Shown here: positions 18,951 through 27,590 of the stretch, one piece after another
How positions within the stretch are numbered: position 1 is the first letter of the stretch
Layout of the letters: every line of letters begins with the position of its first letter
NCBI RefSeq assembly: GCF_001424755.1
Contig: NZ_LMRF01000006.1
Coordinates: 157,606 to 221,605, forward strand
Source of the DNA: Marmoricola sp. Leaf446
GTDB lineage: Bacteria; Actinomycetota; Actinomycetes; Propionibacteriales; Nocardioidaceae
DNA length: 64,000 nt
Reading direction: 5' to 3'
Program-made: the position numbers and the translations under genes
Notes under the pieces: model-generated
Told to the model about the DNA's origin: nothing
The model's input: only the letters and a program-made list of their open reading frames with translations
Database searches by the model: none

Positions 18951-18960
18951 AGCCTAGAGT
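18951..18960. promoter_or_regulatory. Overlapping divergent leaderless promoters
   Basis: AGCCTAGAGT contains TAGAGT on the plus strand (8 bases before MFS ATG 18969). On the minus strand it contains TAGGCT (7 bases before hemH ATG 18943). The two -10 boxes overlap in a 25-base intergenic gap. Confidence 0.55.
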
Positions 18961-18968
18961 TCGACCCG

Positions 18969-20210
18969 ATGCTCACCTCCTACCGCCGGGTGTTCGCGCA
19001 TCCCGGCGCCGCCCTGTTCTCCGCCACCGGAGTGGTCGCCCGGCTGCCGATCTCGATGACGACGCTGGGCATCGTGCTCCTCGTCAGCGCGCTGTCGGGG
19101 TCCTACGCGCTCGCCGGTCAGGTGACCGCCGCCTTCATCGTCGGCAACGCCGGGTTCGCGGTGCCGCACGGCCGGCTCACCGACCGGTTCGGCCAGACCT
19201 GGGTGCTCACCGTGGACACGGTGGCCTTCGGGCTGTCCTCGAGCCTGATGGTCGTCGCGATCACCGAGGGCTGGCCGTTCCCGTGGCCCCACCTGCTGGC
19301 CGTGGTCGCCGGCGCGGCGATGCCCCAGGTCGGGAGCATGGTCCGCGCCCGGTGGGCCCACCTGCTCCACGACCCGGCCGAGCGCCACACCGCGTTCGCG
19401 GTCGAGGGGGTCGCCGACGAGGTCGTCTTCGTGACCGGCCCGGCGCTGGTGACCGTGCTGGCCACCAGCTTCGCCCCGCAGTCCGGGCTGGTGGTCGCGG
19501 TGGTGGCGGGCACCCTCGGCTCGGTCGCGCTCGCGGTGCAGCGTCGTACGGCGCCGCCGGTGCAGGTGCGCGCGGCCGACGCCGTGCGCCCGCCGATGCC
19601 CTGGCGGCTGCTGGTGCCGCTCGCCGTCGGCGCGCTGGCGCTCGGGTGCCTGTTCGGCGCGCTGGAGGTGGCCACGGTGGCGCTCGCCGAGGACGAGGGC
19701 CGCAAGGTGCTGTCGGGGCTGATGCTGGCCGCGTTCTCCTTCGGCAGCCTGGTGGCGGGCGTGGTCGCGGGCGCGATGACGATGCGTCGTACGCCGCTGG
19801 CCCGGGCGCGCCTGGGCATGACACTGCTGGCCGTCGGCACCTGCGCGCTGCCGCTGCTGCCCGGCTTGCTCGTCGTCTCGGTGGCGCTGCTGCTGACGGG
19901 GCTGGCCCTGGCCCCGACCCTGATCTCGCTGTTCTCCCTCATCGAGGCGGCCGTGCCCAGCGGGCGGCTCAACGAGGCGATGGGGTTCGTCCAGACGGGC
20001 ATGAGCGCCGGCATCGCCCCCGGCGCCTGGGGTGCGGGCGTGGTGGCCGACGCCGCCGGCGGGTCCGCGGCGTACTGGGTGTGCGTGGTCTCCGCCCTGC
20101 TGGCAGCCCTGGCCGGCGTCGCCGTGCCGAGCGGGACCGGCACGGGTGCCCGCGGCTACGCTCGGACGGGTGAGCACGTGGACCAGCTGGGCGGGGCTGA
20201 GCAGCTGTAG
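18969..20210 (+). CDS. MFS transporter
   Basis: This 413-residue membrane protein has 12 predicted helices and an MFS loop after helix 2, [12 protein letters not shown]. It resembles actinobacterial efflux-type MFS proteins of unassigned substrate. The ATG start is leaderless-like. Its 3' end overlaps the following lactone oxidase gene by 41 bases in another frame. It shares a 25-base divergent promoter region with hemH, so expression of the two may be linked. Confidence 0.85.
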   Translation: MLTSYRRVFAHPGAALFSATGVVARLPISMTTLGIVLLVSALSGSYALAGQVTAAFIVGNAGFAVPHGRLTDRFGQTWVLTVDTVAFGLSSSLMVVAITEGWPFPWPHLLAVVAGAAMPQVGSMVRARWAHLLHDPAERHTAFAVEGVADEVVFVTGPALVTVLATSFAPQSGLVVAVVAGTLGSVALAVQRRTAPPVQVRAADAVRPPMPWRLLVPLAVGALALGCLFGALEVATVALAEDEGRKVLSGLMLAAFSFGSLVAGVVAGAMTMRRTPLARARLGMTLLAVGTCALPLLPGLLVVSVALLLTGLALAPTLISLFSLIEAAVPSGRLNEAMGFVQTGMSAGIAPGAWGAGVVADAAGGSAAYWVCVVSALLAALAGVAVPSGTGTGARGYARTGEHVDQLGGAEQL

Positions 20211-21465
20211 CCCGGCGCAGGAACGCCGACCGGTCGACGTCGGGGACGTCGTCGAGGCCGTCCGCGACGCCGCGGACCGCGGCGGTCGCGTCAAGATGCC
20301 CGGCACCGGCCACTCCTTCAGCGACATCGCGCTGACCGACGGCACCCTGCTCCACCCCACCGCCCTGACCGGCGTGGTCGGAGTCGACCGTGCCGCCATG
20401 ACGGTCACCGCCCTGGCCGGCACCACGCTGCGCGAGCTGAACGCCACGCTCGCCCGCCTCGGCCTCTCGCTGCACAACATGGGCGACGTCGAGGAGCAGA
20501 CGGTCGCCGGCGCGATCTCGACCGGCACCCACGGCACCGGCGGCGTCAAGGCCTCCCTCAGCGCCCAGGTCGTCGGGCTGGAGCTGGTGACCGGCACCGG
20601 CGAGGTGCTGCGCGCCGACCGCACCCAGCACACCGACGTGCTCGAGGTCGCGCGTCTGGGGCTCGGTGCCACGGGCGTGCTGACCACGATCACCCTCGAG
20701 GTCGAGCCGCTGTTCCTGCTCCAGGCCCACGAGCGTCCCCTCCGGTGGCAGGAGGCGATCGCGGACTTCGACGCCCTGGCCGAGGACCACCACCACGCCG
20801 AGATGTACTGGTTCCCCCACACCGACCGGCTGCTGCTCAAGGCCAACGACCGCAGCCTCGAGGACCCCGAACCGCTCTCCCGGCTGCGGGAGTGGTGGGA
20901 CGACGAGCTCCTCTCCAACCGGGTCTTCGACCTCGTCAACCGGGCCGGCAACGCCCGCCCGTCGCTCGTCCCCCGGCTCAACGCGCTCTCGGCGCGTGCC
21001 CTGGGCGAGCGCCGCTACCGCGACGTCCCGCACCGCGTCTTCACCACGCGGCGCACCGTCCGCTTCCGCGAGATGGAGTACGCCGTCCCGCGGGCCGCCG
21101 GCCTCACCGCGCTCGCCGAGATCCGGGACCTCGTGGAGCGCTCGGGCTGGCGGATCGGCTTCCCCCTGGAGTACCGCGTCGCCCCGGCCGACGACGTCCC
21201 GCTCTCCCCCGCCCACGACCGCGACGTCGCCTGGATCGCGGTGCACGTCAACGCCGCCGCCGACCACACCGACTACTTCGCCGGGGTGGAGGCCGTGCTG
21301 CGCGCCCACGACGGCCGGCCGCACTGGGGCAAGCTGCACACCCGCACCGCGGCCGACCTGGCACCGGCGTACCCCCGGTGGAAGGACGCCCTGGCCGTCC
21401 GCGACCGGCTCGACCCCGAGCGGCTGTTCACCAACGACCACCTCGACCGGGTGCTCGGGGCCTGA
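20170..21465 (+). CDS. FAD-linked D-arabinono/gulono-1,4-lactone oxidase family enzyme
   Basis: This 431-residue protein has a VAO-type FAD-binding domain (about 10-180) with RVKMPGTGHSFSDIALTDG, and an ALO domain (about 190-430) ending in HWGKLHT and LDPERLFTNDHLDRVLG. Such enzymes oxidise aldonolactones or alditols; mycobacteria have an L-gulono-1,4-lactone dehydrogenase of this kind. The GTG start lies within the 3' end of the MFS gene, and the protein covers the full family length. No His attachment site for covalent FAD could be confirmed by eye. Confidence 0.88.
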   Translation: MSTWTSWAGLSSCSPAQERRPVDVGDVVEAVRDAADRGGRVKMPGTGHSFSDIALTDGTLLHPTALTGVVGVDRAAMTVTALAGTTLRELNATLARLGLSLHNMGDVEEQTVAGAISTGTHGTGGVKASLSAQVVGLELVTGTGEVLRADRTQHTDVLEVARLGLGATGVLTTITLEVEPLFLLQAHERPLRWQEAIADFDALAEDHHHAEMYWFPHTDRLLLKANDRSLEDPEPLSRLREWWDDELLSNRVFDLVNRAGNARPSLVPRLNALSARALGERRYRDVPHRVFTTRRTVRFREMEYAVPRAAGLTALAEIRDLVERSGWRIGFPLEYRVAPADDVPLSPAHDRDVAWIAVHVNAAADHTDYFAGVEAVLRAHDGRPHWGKLHTRTAADLAPAYPRWKDALAVRDRLDPERLFTNDHLDRVLGA

Positions 21466-21476
21466 GCCCCGCGGGT

Positions 21477-22118
21477 CTAGACGCTGGCCGGCCCGCGCGG
21501 CAGCGGGGCCTTCCAGTCCCGCCACAGCGCCAGCATCCGCAGCCCGAAGCACAGCAGGGCACCGGGCACCGTGACCGCGACCTCCACGAACCCGGCGAGG
21601 GTCGCCAGCACGGCCCACGTCGCACCCAGCAGCGCCGGCGTGGCGTAGAGCTCGCTGGAGAACACCGCCGGGGTTCGGCTGGCGAGCAGGTCGCGCGCGA
21701 TGCCGCCGCCGATGCCGGTGACCATGCCCATCAGCGCGGCCGGCACCGGGCCCAGGCCGTGCTCGAGCGCCTTGACCGCCCCCGTCACGCAGAACAGCCC
21801 GAGCCCCGCCGCGTCGAAGAGCGTCACCACGCGCTCGGCCCGGCCCAGCGCCGGGTGGAAGGCGAAGGTGAGCAGCCCCGCGAGCACCGGCACCAGCAGG
21901 TAGCGCCAGTCCGACAGCGCGGCCGGCGGGGTGGCGTCGATCAGCACGTCGCGCAGGAAGCCGCCGCCCAGCCCGGTGGTGCCGGCGAGCACCAGCACGC
22001 CGAAGACGTCGAGCCGTCGGCGTACGGCCACGAGGGCACCGGAGATGGCGAACACGAAGATCCCGCCCAGGTCGAGGACCAGGAGCAGGAGGCTCGGCCC
22101 GCCGGTCGCATCGCCCAC
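21477..22118 (-). CDS. TRIC-family (UPF0126) cation channel protein
   Basis: This 213-residue protein has about seven helices arranged as two repeats. Each repeat carries the signature GxGGGxxRDxL (GLGGGFLRDVL near 50 and GIGGGIARDLL near 140). Prokaryotic TRIC proteins are trimeric monovalent cation channels. The GTG start lies 8 bases from a TAGGCT box (22127-22132). A second TAGGCT (22135-22140) faces the other way towards sepH. Confidence 0.87.
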   Translation of the reverse strand: MGDATGGPSLLLLVLDLGGIFVFAISGALVAVRRRLDVFGVLVLAGTTGLGGGFLRDVLIDATPPAALSDWRYLLVPVLAGLLTFAFHPALGRAERVVTLFDAAGLGLFCVTGAVKALEHGLGPVPAALMGMVTGIGGGIARDLLASRTPAVFSSELYATPALLGATWAVLATLAGFVEVAVTVPGALLCFGLRMLALWRDWKAPLPRGPASV

Positions 22119-22134
22119 GGGAGCACAGCCTAGG

Positions 22135-22140
22135 TAGGCT
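22135..22140 (+). promoter_or_regulatory. -10 box (TAGGCT) for sepH
   Basis: TAGGCT lies 80 bases before the sepH ATG and back-to-back with the TRIC gene's TAGGCT at 22127-22132. It implies a leader of about 75 bases with an AGGAGAA ribosome site. Confidence 0.4.
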
Positions 22141-22220
22141 CGGGCACCACCACGACGTCAGGCACCCCAGCCCGACCGTGGGCCCGCAGGGCCCCGGTCG
22201 GCGCAGAAGCAGGAGAACCG

Positions 22221-23168
22221 ATGGACAGCGCCCTGCGGCCCCGCGACATCCAGGCGCGCATCCGCTCCGGCGAGTCGGCCGAGGAGGTCGCCGCCGCGGC
22301 CGGCACCTCGGTCGAGGTGATCATGCCCTACGCCTCGCCCGTGCTCGCCGAGCGCGCCCACGTCGCCTGGAACGCCCAGAAGTCCTCGCTGCGCCGCGCC
22401 TCCGGGCCCTCCGGCGGTGGCCGCACCCTGGGCGAGGCGGTCGAGCTGTTCCTCGCCGAGCACCGCCTCCACGACGACGACGTCGCGTGGGACTCCTGGC
22501 GCCGCGCCGACGGCCGCTGGGTGCTCACCGCCGACATCGACGCCCAGGGCGTACGCCGCTCCGCGGAGTTCGTGCACGACGTGGCGGGTCGCTACGTGGT
22601 GGCCGAGAACGACGACGCCCGGACCCTCACCGGCGAGCTCGGCGCGAGCCCGGCCGGGCCCGCACCCCGCCGGCTGACCTCGCTGGCCGGCGGCCACGAC
22701 CAGGACCTGCCGCTCGGCGACGACGCCATCGAGCTGGTCCGCGACCGCGAGGCCGAGCCCTTCGACGTGCCCGCGGGCGACGCCGACTGGATGGCCGTGG
22801 ACGGCGCCGCCCCGGTGGAGGAGCCGGTGGAGGAGCCCGTCGCGGAGCCGGTCGAGGAGCCTGCTGGCGAGCCGGCGGAAGAGCCCGTCGAGGAGCCCGG
22901 AGCGTCGGCCGACGAGGAGACGACCGAGATCGCCGTCGCCGCGGCCGACCCGGAGGTGGAGGCCGAGGTCCGCGAGCAGCGGACCCAGCGGCCCGCCGGG
23001 TCCGAGCGGCCCGCCGAGCCGGAGCGGTCCGCCGAGCCCGAGGAGCCCGAGCTCGACCTGGGCGTGGAGCCGCAGGAGACGCCCGCGCAGAAGTCGGCGA
23101 AGCGCAAGGGACGCGCCTCCGTGCCGTCGTGGGACGAGATCATGTTCGGCGGCGGCCCCGACAGCTGA
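22221..23168 (+). CDS. sepH: Septation protein SepH, N-terminally short
   Basis: This 315-residue protein contains the SepH/DUF3071 helix-turn-helix region from residue 1 (SALRPRDIQARIRSGESAEE). It also has an acidic Glu/Pro repeat (about 196-230, EEPVEEPVAEPVEEP) and a Lys-rich C-terminal end. SepH stimulates FtsZ assembly at the septum in actinobacteria. Family members normally begin some 50 residues earlier with a beta-rich segment. Here an in-frame TAG at 22131 and non-homologous sequence exclude that extension. The AGGAGAA site 6 bases upstream supports this start. Confidence 0.82.
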   Translation: MDSALRPRDIQARIRSGESAEEVAAAAGTSVEVIMPYASPVLAERAHVAWNAQKSSLRRASGPSGGGRTLGEAVELFLAEHRLHDDDVAWDSWRRADGRWVLTADIDAQGVRRSAEFVHDVAGRYVVAENDDARTLTGELGASPAGPAPRRLTSLAGGHDQDLPLGDDAIELVRDREAEPFDVPAGDADWMAVDGAAPVEEPVEEPVAEPVEEPAGEPAEEPVEEPGASADEETTEIAVAAADPEVEAEVREQRTQRPAGSERPAEPERSAEPEEPELDLGVEPQETPAQKSAKRKGRASVPSWDEIMFGGGPDS

Positions 23169-23209
23169 CGCCGGCTCCCTCCCGCGCTCCGCGCCCCTCG
23201 ACGCTGTCG

Positions 23210-23223
23210 TTACCGGACGGTAA
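23210..23223. promoter_or_regulatory. TetR-type operator candidate TTACCG-GA-CGGTAA
   Basis: Six-base arms TTACCG and CGGTAA are separated by two bases, 88 bases upstream of the reductase gene at 23311. TACCG/CGGTA half-sites are common for TetR-family repressors of lipid genes in actinobacteria. No regulator gene is adjacent. Confidence 0.5.
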
Positions 23224-23310
23224 TCTCGGGCGACACGCGGACCTCCACCCGCATCCGGGGTTGGATGGGGGACCTCGCGCATCCGACGCAACCCGAGAGT
23301 GGTGGGGCCC

Positions 23311-25320
23311 GTGGCCTACTTCGTGACCGGCGCGACCGGCTTCATCGGTCGCTACCTCGTGCAGCAGCTCGTGGACAACCGGGAGGGCACGGTCTACGCG
23401 CTCTGCCGGGAGGGGTCCCGGCACCGGCTCGACGCGCTCGTCGAGCAGTGGGGCACCGACCGGGTCGTCCCCGTCGTGGGCGACCTCTCCGAGCCCGACC
23501 TGGGGGTGGACCCGGAGTGGATCGCCTCGGAGGCGGGCGAGGTCGAGCACTTCTTCCACCTCGCGGCGATCTACGACATGACGGCCTCCGACGAGCTCAA
23601 CGAGCAGCTCAACGTCGGCGGCACCCGCAACGCCCTCGACCTCGCCGCCCGGCTGCGGGTGGGGCACTTCCACCAGGTGTCCTCGATCGCCGCCTCAGGC
23701 GACTTCCGCGGCGTCTTCGACGAGTCGATGTTCGACGAGGGCCAGCGGCTGCCCTCGCCCTACCACCGCACCAAGTTCGAGTCCGAGCGGATCGTGCGCG
23801 AGCAGGCCGAGGTGCCGTGGCGGGTCTACCGCCCCGCCGTCGTGGTCGGCGACTCCGAGACCGGTGCGATGGACAAGGTCGACGGGCCCTACTACTTCTT
23901 CCCGCTGCTCAAGCGGATGCGCGACCTGCTGCCCGGCTGGGTGCCGCTCGTGGGCATCGACCTCGGCGACACCAACGTGGTGCCCGTCGACTACGTCGCC
24001 AGCGCGATGGACCACCTGGCCCACCAGCCCGGCCTCGACGGGCGCGCGTTCCACCTGGTCAACCCCGAGCCGCAGAGCACCGTCGGGCTGATCAACACCT
24101 TCGCCGCCGCGGCCAGCGCGCCGCAGTTCGCGGTCCCGGTCGACCGCACCGTCACCTCGCGCGCCACCGGCCTGCTCCCCCGCGGCCTGCAGCCGGCCTC
24201 GCTCGTCGCCCGCGCCGTGCGGCTGGCCCCGGTGCACGCCGCCCTCGACCAGACCCTCGGTCGCCTCGGCATCCCGCCCGAGGTGCTCGAGCACGTCTCG
24301 TTCCCGACCGTCTACGCCTCGCGCGAGACCGAGAGGGCGCTGTCCGGATCCGGCATCTCGGTGCCCGACATCGACTCCTACGCCTCGGTGCTGTGGTCGT
24401 GGTGGGAGGAGAAGCTCGACGAGTCGATCCGCTCCGACGCGCCGGTCGTGCGGGCGCTGGCCAACAAGACCGTCGTCATCACCGGCGCCTCCTCGGGCAT
24501 CGGGCTGGTCACCGCCATCCAGGTCGCCAAGGCCGGCGGCGTGCCGATCCTGGTGGCCCGCGGCCAGGAGAAGCTGGAGGAGACGGTCCGGCTGATCGAG
24601 AGCCAGGGCGGCACGGCGTACGCCTATCCGTGCGACCTCTCCGACCTCGACGCCATCGACGCCCTCACCAAGCAGCTGCGCGAGGACTTCGACCACCTCG
24701 ACTTCGTGGTCAACAACGCGGGTCGCTCGATCCGGCGGTCGCTCAAGCTCAGCGAGGACCGGTTCCACGACTTCGAGCGCACCATGCAGCTCAACTACTA
24801 CGGCGCGATCCGGCTGGTCATGGGCATCCTGCCCGCGATGCGCGAGCAGGGCTCGGGCCACGTCGTCAACATCTCGAGCATCGGGGTGCTCACCAGCCCG
24901 CCGCGGTTCTCGGCGTACGTCGCCTCCAAGGCCGCCCTCGACGCCTGGAGCAACGTCGTGTCCAGCGAGCTGGTCGGCGACGGCATCTCGTTCACCACGA
25001 TCCACATGCCGCTGGTGCGGACCCCGATGATCGCGCCGACCAAGCTCTACGACCGGTTCCCGACGATCAGCCCCGGGCAGGCCGCCCGCAAGGTGATCAC
25101 CGCGATGGTCGAACGGCCGCACGAGATCAACACCCTCACCGGCAGCCTGGGCGCGCTGGCGCACTACCTGGCGCCCAAGTCGGCCTTCCGGGTGCTGCAC
25201 CTCGCCTACCAGGTCTTCCCCGACTCCACCGCCGCCAAGGGCGGCAGCAGCGGCGAGAAGCAGCACTCCGAGAACGAGCAGCTGATGCTGGCGCGGCTGC
25301 TCAAGGGGGTGCACTGGTAG
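23311..25320 (+). CDS. Two-domain SDR reductase (fatty acyl-CoA reductase-like fusion)
   Basis: This 669-residue protein fuses two Rossmann reductases. Residues 1-370 are an extended SDR of the NAD_binding_4 / acyl-CoA reductase type (FVTGATGFIGRYL, SPYHRTKFE as Tyr-x-x-x-Lys). Residues 385-610 are a classical SDR (VVITGASSGIGLV, NNAGRS, YVASKAALD). Mycobacterial Acr-type proteins with this layout reduce fatty acyl-CoA towards aldehyde or alcohol, so a lipid role is inferred. I chose GTG 23311, giving the normal MAYFVTGATG N-terminus, over GTG 23299. A TetR-like operator lies upstream, and a DUF952 gene follows at 2 bases. Confidence 0.85.
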   Translation: MAYFVTGATGFIGRYLVQQLVDNREGTVYALCREGSRHRLDALVEQWGTDRVVPVVGDLSEPDLGVDPEWIASEAGEVEHFFHLAAIYDMTASDELNEQLNVGGTRNALDLAARLRVGHFHQVSSIAASGDFRGVFDESMFDEGQRLPSPYHRTKFESERIVREQAEVPWRVYRPAVVVGDSETGAMDKVDGPYYFFPLLKRMRDLLPGWVPLVGIDLGDTNVVPVDYVASAMDHLAHQPGLDGRAFHLVNPEPQSTVGLINTFAAAASAPQFAVPVDRTVTSRATGLLPRGLQPASLVARAVRLAPVHAALDQTLGRLGIPPEVLEHVSFPTVYASRETERALSGSGISVPDIDSYASVLWSWWEEKLDESIRSDAPVVRALANKTVVITGASSGIGLVTAIQVAKAGGVPILVARGQEKLEETVRLIESQGGTAYAYPCDLSDLDAIDALTKQLREDFDHLDFVVNNAGRSIRRSLKLSEDRFHDFERTMQLNYYGAIRLVMGILPAMREQGSGHVVNISSIGVLTSPPRFSAYVASKAALDAWSNVVSSELVGDGISFTTIHMPLVRTPMIAPTKLYDRFPTISPGQAARKVITAMVERPHEINTLTGSLGALAHYLAPKSAFRVLHLAYQVFPDSTAAKGGSSGEKQHSENEQLMLARLLKGVHW

Positions 25321-25322
25321 GC

Positions 25323-25838
25323 GTGCAGGTCTTCCACGTCGCCACCGCCGCGGACTGGGAGGAGGCGCAGCGCACCGGCGCCTACACCACCTCCACCCGC
25401 GGCCGCACCCTCGAGCAGGAGGGCTTCATCCACGCCGCCCGCCGCGAGCAGGTGCCCGGGGTCTACCAGCGCTACTACGCCGACCTCGCCGAGCCGATGG
25501 TGCTGCTCACCATCGACACCGACCGCCTCGACGTGCCGTGGCGCGAGGACCCGGTGGGCGAGGACACCTACCCCCACCTCTACGGCCCGCTCCACCCCCG
25601 CGCCGTCGTCACCGCCCAGCCCTTCGGCGCCGGCGGCAGCACCGACTCCTTCACCTCGATGTTCGTCTCCGAGATGCTGTGGCGGGTCGGGCTGGCCGTC
25701 GTCGCGATGGTGCTGGCGGGCGTCGGCAGCGTGCTGCTCGGTCTCACCGGGTGGGCGCAGGGCCCGCTCGTCGGCGCCCTGGCCGGCCTGGCCGTGGGCG
25801 TCGTCGTCCTCGTGCTGGTGCTCCGCCGGCGGCGCTAG
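25323..25838 (+). CDS. DUF952 protein with a C-terminal membrane hairpin
   Basis: This 171-residue protein has a DUF952 domain at about 1-105, with VFHVATAADWEEA, EGFIHAA and HLYGPL in the expected order. DUF952 has an ADP-ribosyl-transferase/ART-like fold, and its function is unproven. Beyond 118 come two transmembrane helices (about 121-143 and 146-166), which are not part of the usual domain of about 110 residues. The GTG start is two bases after the reductase stop, so the pair is cotranscribed. Its stop overlaps the stop of the convergent methyltransferase gene. Confidence 0.78.
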   Translation: MQVFHVATAADWEEAQRTGAYTTSTRGRTLEQEGFIHAARREQVPGVYQRYYADLAEPMVLLTIDTDRLDVPWREDPVGEDTYPHLYGPLHPRAVVTAQPFGAGGSTDSFTSMFVSEMLWRVGLAVVAMVLAGVGSVLLGLTGWAQGPLVGALAGLAVGVVVLVLVLRRRR

Positions 25839-26599
25839 CGTGCGGCGCGGGTGGCGCTGACCATGACCCTGCGGGTGAGGTCGAAGGTCTCCAGGACGGT
25901 GCGGGCCTCCTCGCGCAGCTCCAGCAGGGCCCGGTCCTCACCGGGGGCGAGGGTGGCGGCCTCCTCCCAGAACGCGCGCTCCAGGGCGGCCCAGTCGGGG
26001 CACTCCTCGACCTCGACCTCCTCGAAGCCGGCCACGGTCAGTCCGTCGTGCCAGCGGCGGCCGCGCAGGCCCGGGGCGACCCGCTCGTCGTCGGGGTCGC
26101 GCGCCTCCCAGGCCGTCAGCACCAGCCGTCCGTCCACGTCGAGCACCCGCGCCGCCTCGGCGAAGGCCCGCTCGGGCAGGTCGACGAACTGGACGGCGTC
26201 CACGCACAGCACCGCGTCGACGCTCGCGTCGGGCAGCCCGGTGTCGGTGAGCGAGCCGACCTCGAAGGCCGCGTCGCGGTCCTGGGCAGCGGCGTTGGCC
26301 GTGGCCTGGCGCACGGCCTCGGCGGAGAAGTCCATGCCGAGCAGGCGGGCGCGGGTGCGGCTGGCCACCTCCAGGCCGTAGCCGCCCCGGCCGCAGGCCA
26401 GGTCCAGCAGCACCTCGCCGGGCACGAGCCGCAGCGCGGTGGTGACGGCGTCGAGCCCGGTCCACGGCACCAGGCTGGTCGAGAGCATCTCCGGCGGCAG
26501 CCCGAGGTGACGGCGGACCAGGTCGTCCTTGACCCGCGAGACCGCGAGGTCGGCGTACCACCGGTCGAAGGCCTGGCTCGAGGTGCTGTCGTCGCTCAC
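25835..26599 (-). CDS. Class I SAM-dependent methyltransferase
   Basis: This 254-residue protein has motif I VLLDLACGRGGYGLEV near 63-78, the acidic motif II region LLGMDFS, and AVLCVDAVQFVDLP, in the layout of Methyltransf_11/25 domains. The substrate cannot be inferred. The GTG start overlaps the stop of the EamA transporter as GTGA, so it is coupled to an exporter. Modification and export of a small metabolite is possible. Confidence 0.8.
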   Translation of the reverse strand: MSDDSTSSQAFDRWYADLAVSRVKDDLVRRHLGLPPEMLSTSLVPWTGLDAVTTALRLVPGEVLLDLACGRGGYGLEVASRTRARLLGMDFSAEAVRQATANAAAQDRDAAFEVGSLTDTGLPDASVDAVLCVDAVQFVDLPERAFAEAARVLDVDGRLVLTAWEARDPDDERVAPGLRGRRWHDGLTVAGFEEVEVEECPDWAALERAFWEEAATLAPGEDRALLELREEARTVLETFDLTRRVMVSATRAAR

Positions 26600-27519
26600 G
26601 CCCTCGACCCTAGTGCTCCGACCGGCTCGGGCACCGGCACCGGAGCAGCGCGTACGCCGCGGCGCAGCGTGGCCAGCAGCACCCCGCCCACCACGAGGGT
26701 CGCACCGGCCAGCTCCAGCGGCGCCGCCCGCTCGCCCAGCGCCACCCAGGCGCCGCTCATGCCCACCACCGGCACCAGCATCGAGAACGGCGCCACCTGG
26801 CTGGCCGGGTGCCGCGCCATCAGCCAGGTCCACACGCCCGAGCCGACCACGGTGCCGACGAGCACGGTGTAGGCCAGCCCGGCCAGCGCCAGCGCCCCGC
26901 TCGGGCTGACCAGGGTGGTCAGCGACGTGCCGATCCGCTGGGGTCCCTCCACGGCCAGGGCGAGCGCGAGCATCGGCACCGGCGGCACCACCGACATCCA
27001 CAGTGTCAGGTGCAGCGGCTGCGGCGGCCGGGCGAGCCGGCTGCACAGGTTGCCGATCGCCCAGCCGAGCGCGCCGGCGAGGACCAGCAGGAACGGCAGC
27101 AGCCCGGCCGCCTCGGCACGGTGCCAGCCCACGACGCCCAGTCCGGCCCCGGCGAGCACCACCCCGAGCACGCCCCGCGAGCCGACCCGCTCGCCCAGCA
27201 GCGCGGCGCCGAGCACGAGGGTGAACGGCGCGGAGGCCTGCAGCACCAGCGAGGCCATCCCGGCCGGCATGCCCGCCTCCATCCCCCAGTAGAGGAAGAG
27301 GAACTGCAGCGTCCCGAACCCCAGCCCGTAGCCGACCAGCCACCGCACCGGCACCTGCGGTCGCGGCAGCAGCAGCACGGTCGGGACCGCGATGACGGCG
27401 AACCGGAGCGCGACGAGGAAGAACGGCGGGAAGTGCCCGAGCGAGGCGTCGATGGCGAGGAAGTTCAGGCCCCAGGTGCAGGCGACGAGGACGGCGAGGA
27501 GCTGGTGACGGGGAGGCAC
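26596..27519 (-). CDS. EamA/DMT-family transporter
   Basis: This 307-residue membrane protein has ten predicted helices in two EamA repeats (about 5-130 and 145-290), with VACTWGLNFLAIDASL at the first helix. Such DMT proteins usually export amino acids or metabolites. The GTG start gives the correct first helix. The longer frame to 27570 would enter the LysR promoter region. It is divergent from a LysR gene with 71 bases between, a standard arrangement for LysR control of its neighbour. Confidence 0.85.
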   Translation of the reverse strand: MPPRHQLLAVLVACTWGLNFLAIDASLGHFPPFFLVALRFAVIAVPTVLLLPRPQVPVRWLVGYGLGFGTLQFLFLYWGMEAGMPAGMASLVLQASAPFTLVLGAALLGERVGSRGVLGVVLAGAGLGVVGWHRAEAAGLLPFLLVLAGALGWAIGNLCSRLARPPQPLHLTLWMSVVPPVPMLALALAVEGPQRIGTSLTTLVSPSGALALAGLAYTVLVGTVVGSGVWTWLMARHPASQVAPFSMLVPVVGMSGAWVALGERAAPLELAGATLVVGGVLLATLRRGVRAAPVPVPEPVGALGSRA

Positions 27520-27578
27520 GCGACCATCGTGGGCCCCGCCACCGTGAAGGACAATCGACACCTGGGACACCTGCTCGT

Positions 27579-27584
27579 TAGGTT
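27579..27584 (+). promoter_or_regulatory. Leaderless -10 box (TAGGTT) for the LysR gene
   Basis: TAGGTT lies 6 bases before ATG 27591 in the 71-base gap shared with the EamA gene. Confidence 0.45.
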
Positions 27585-27590
27585 GACTTC

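Noticed and set aside
20170-20210. Fusion or frameshift between the MFS gene and the lactone oxidase gene
   Set aside because: Both proteins are of full family length with correct ends. The 41-base overlap in different frames is an ordinary gene overlap.
22131-22220. Frameshift hiding the missing SepH N-terminus
   Set aside because: None of the three frames upstream encodes sequence resembling the expected segment, and a good ribosome site precedes ATG 22221. True shortening is more likely.
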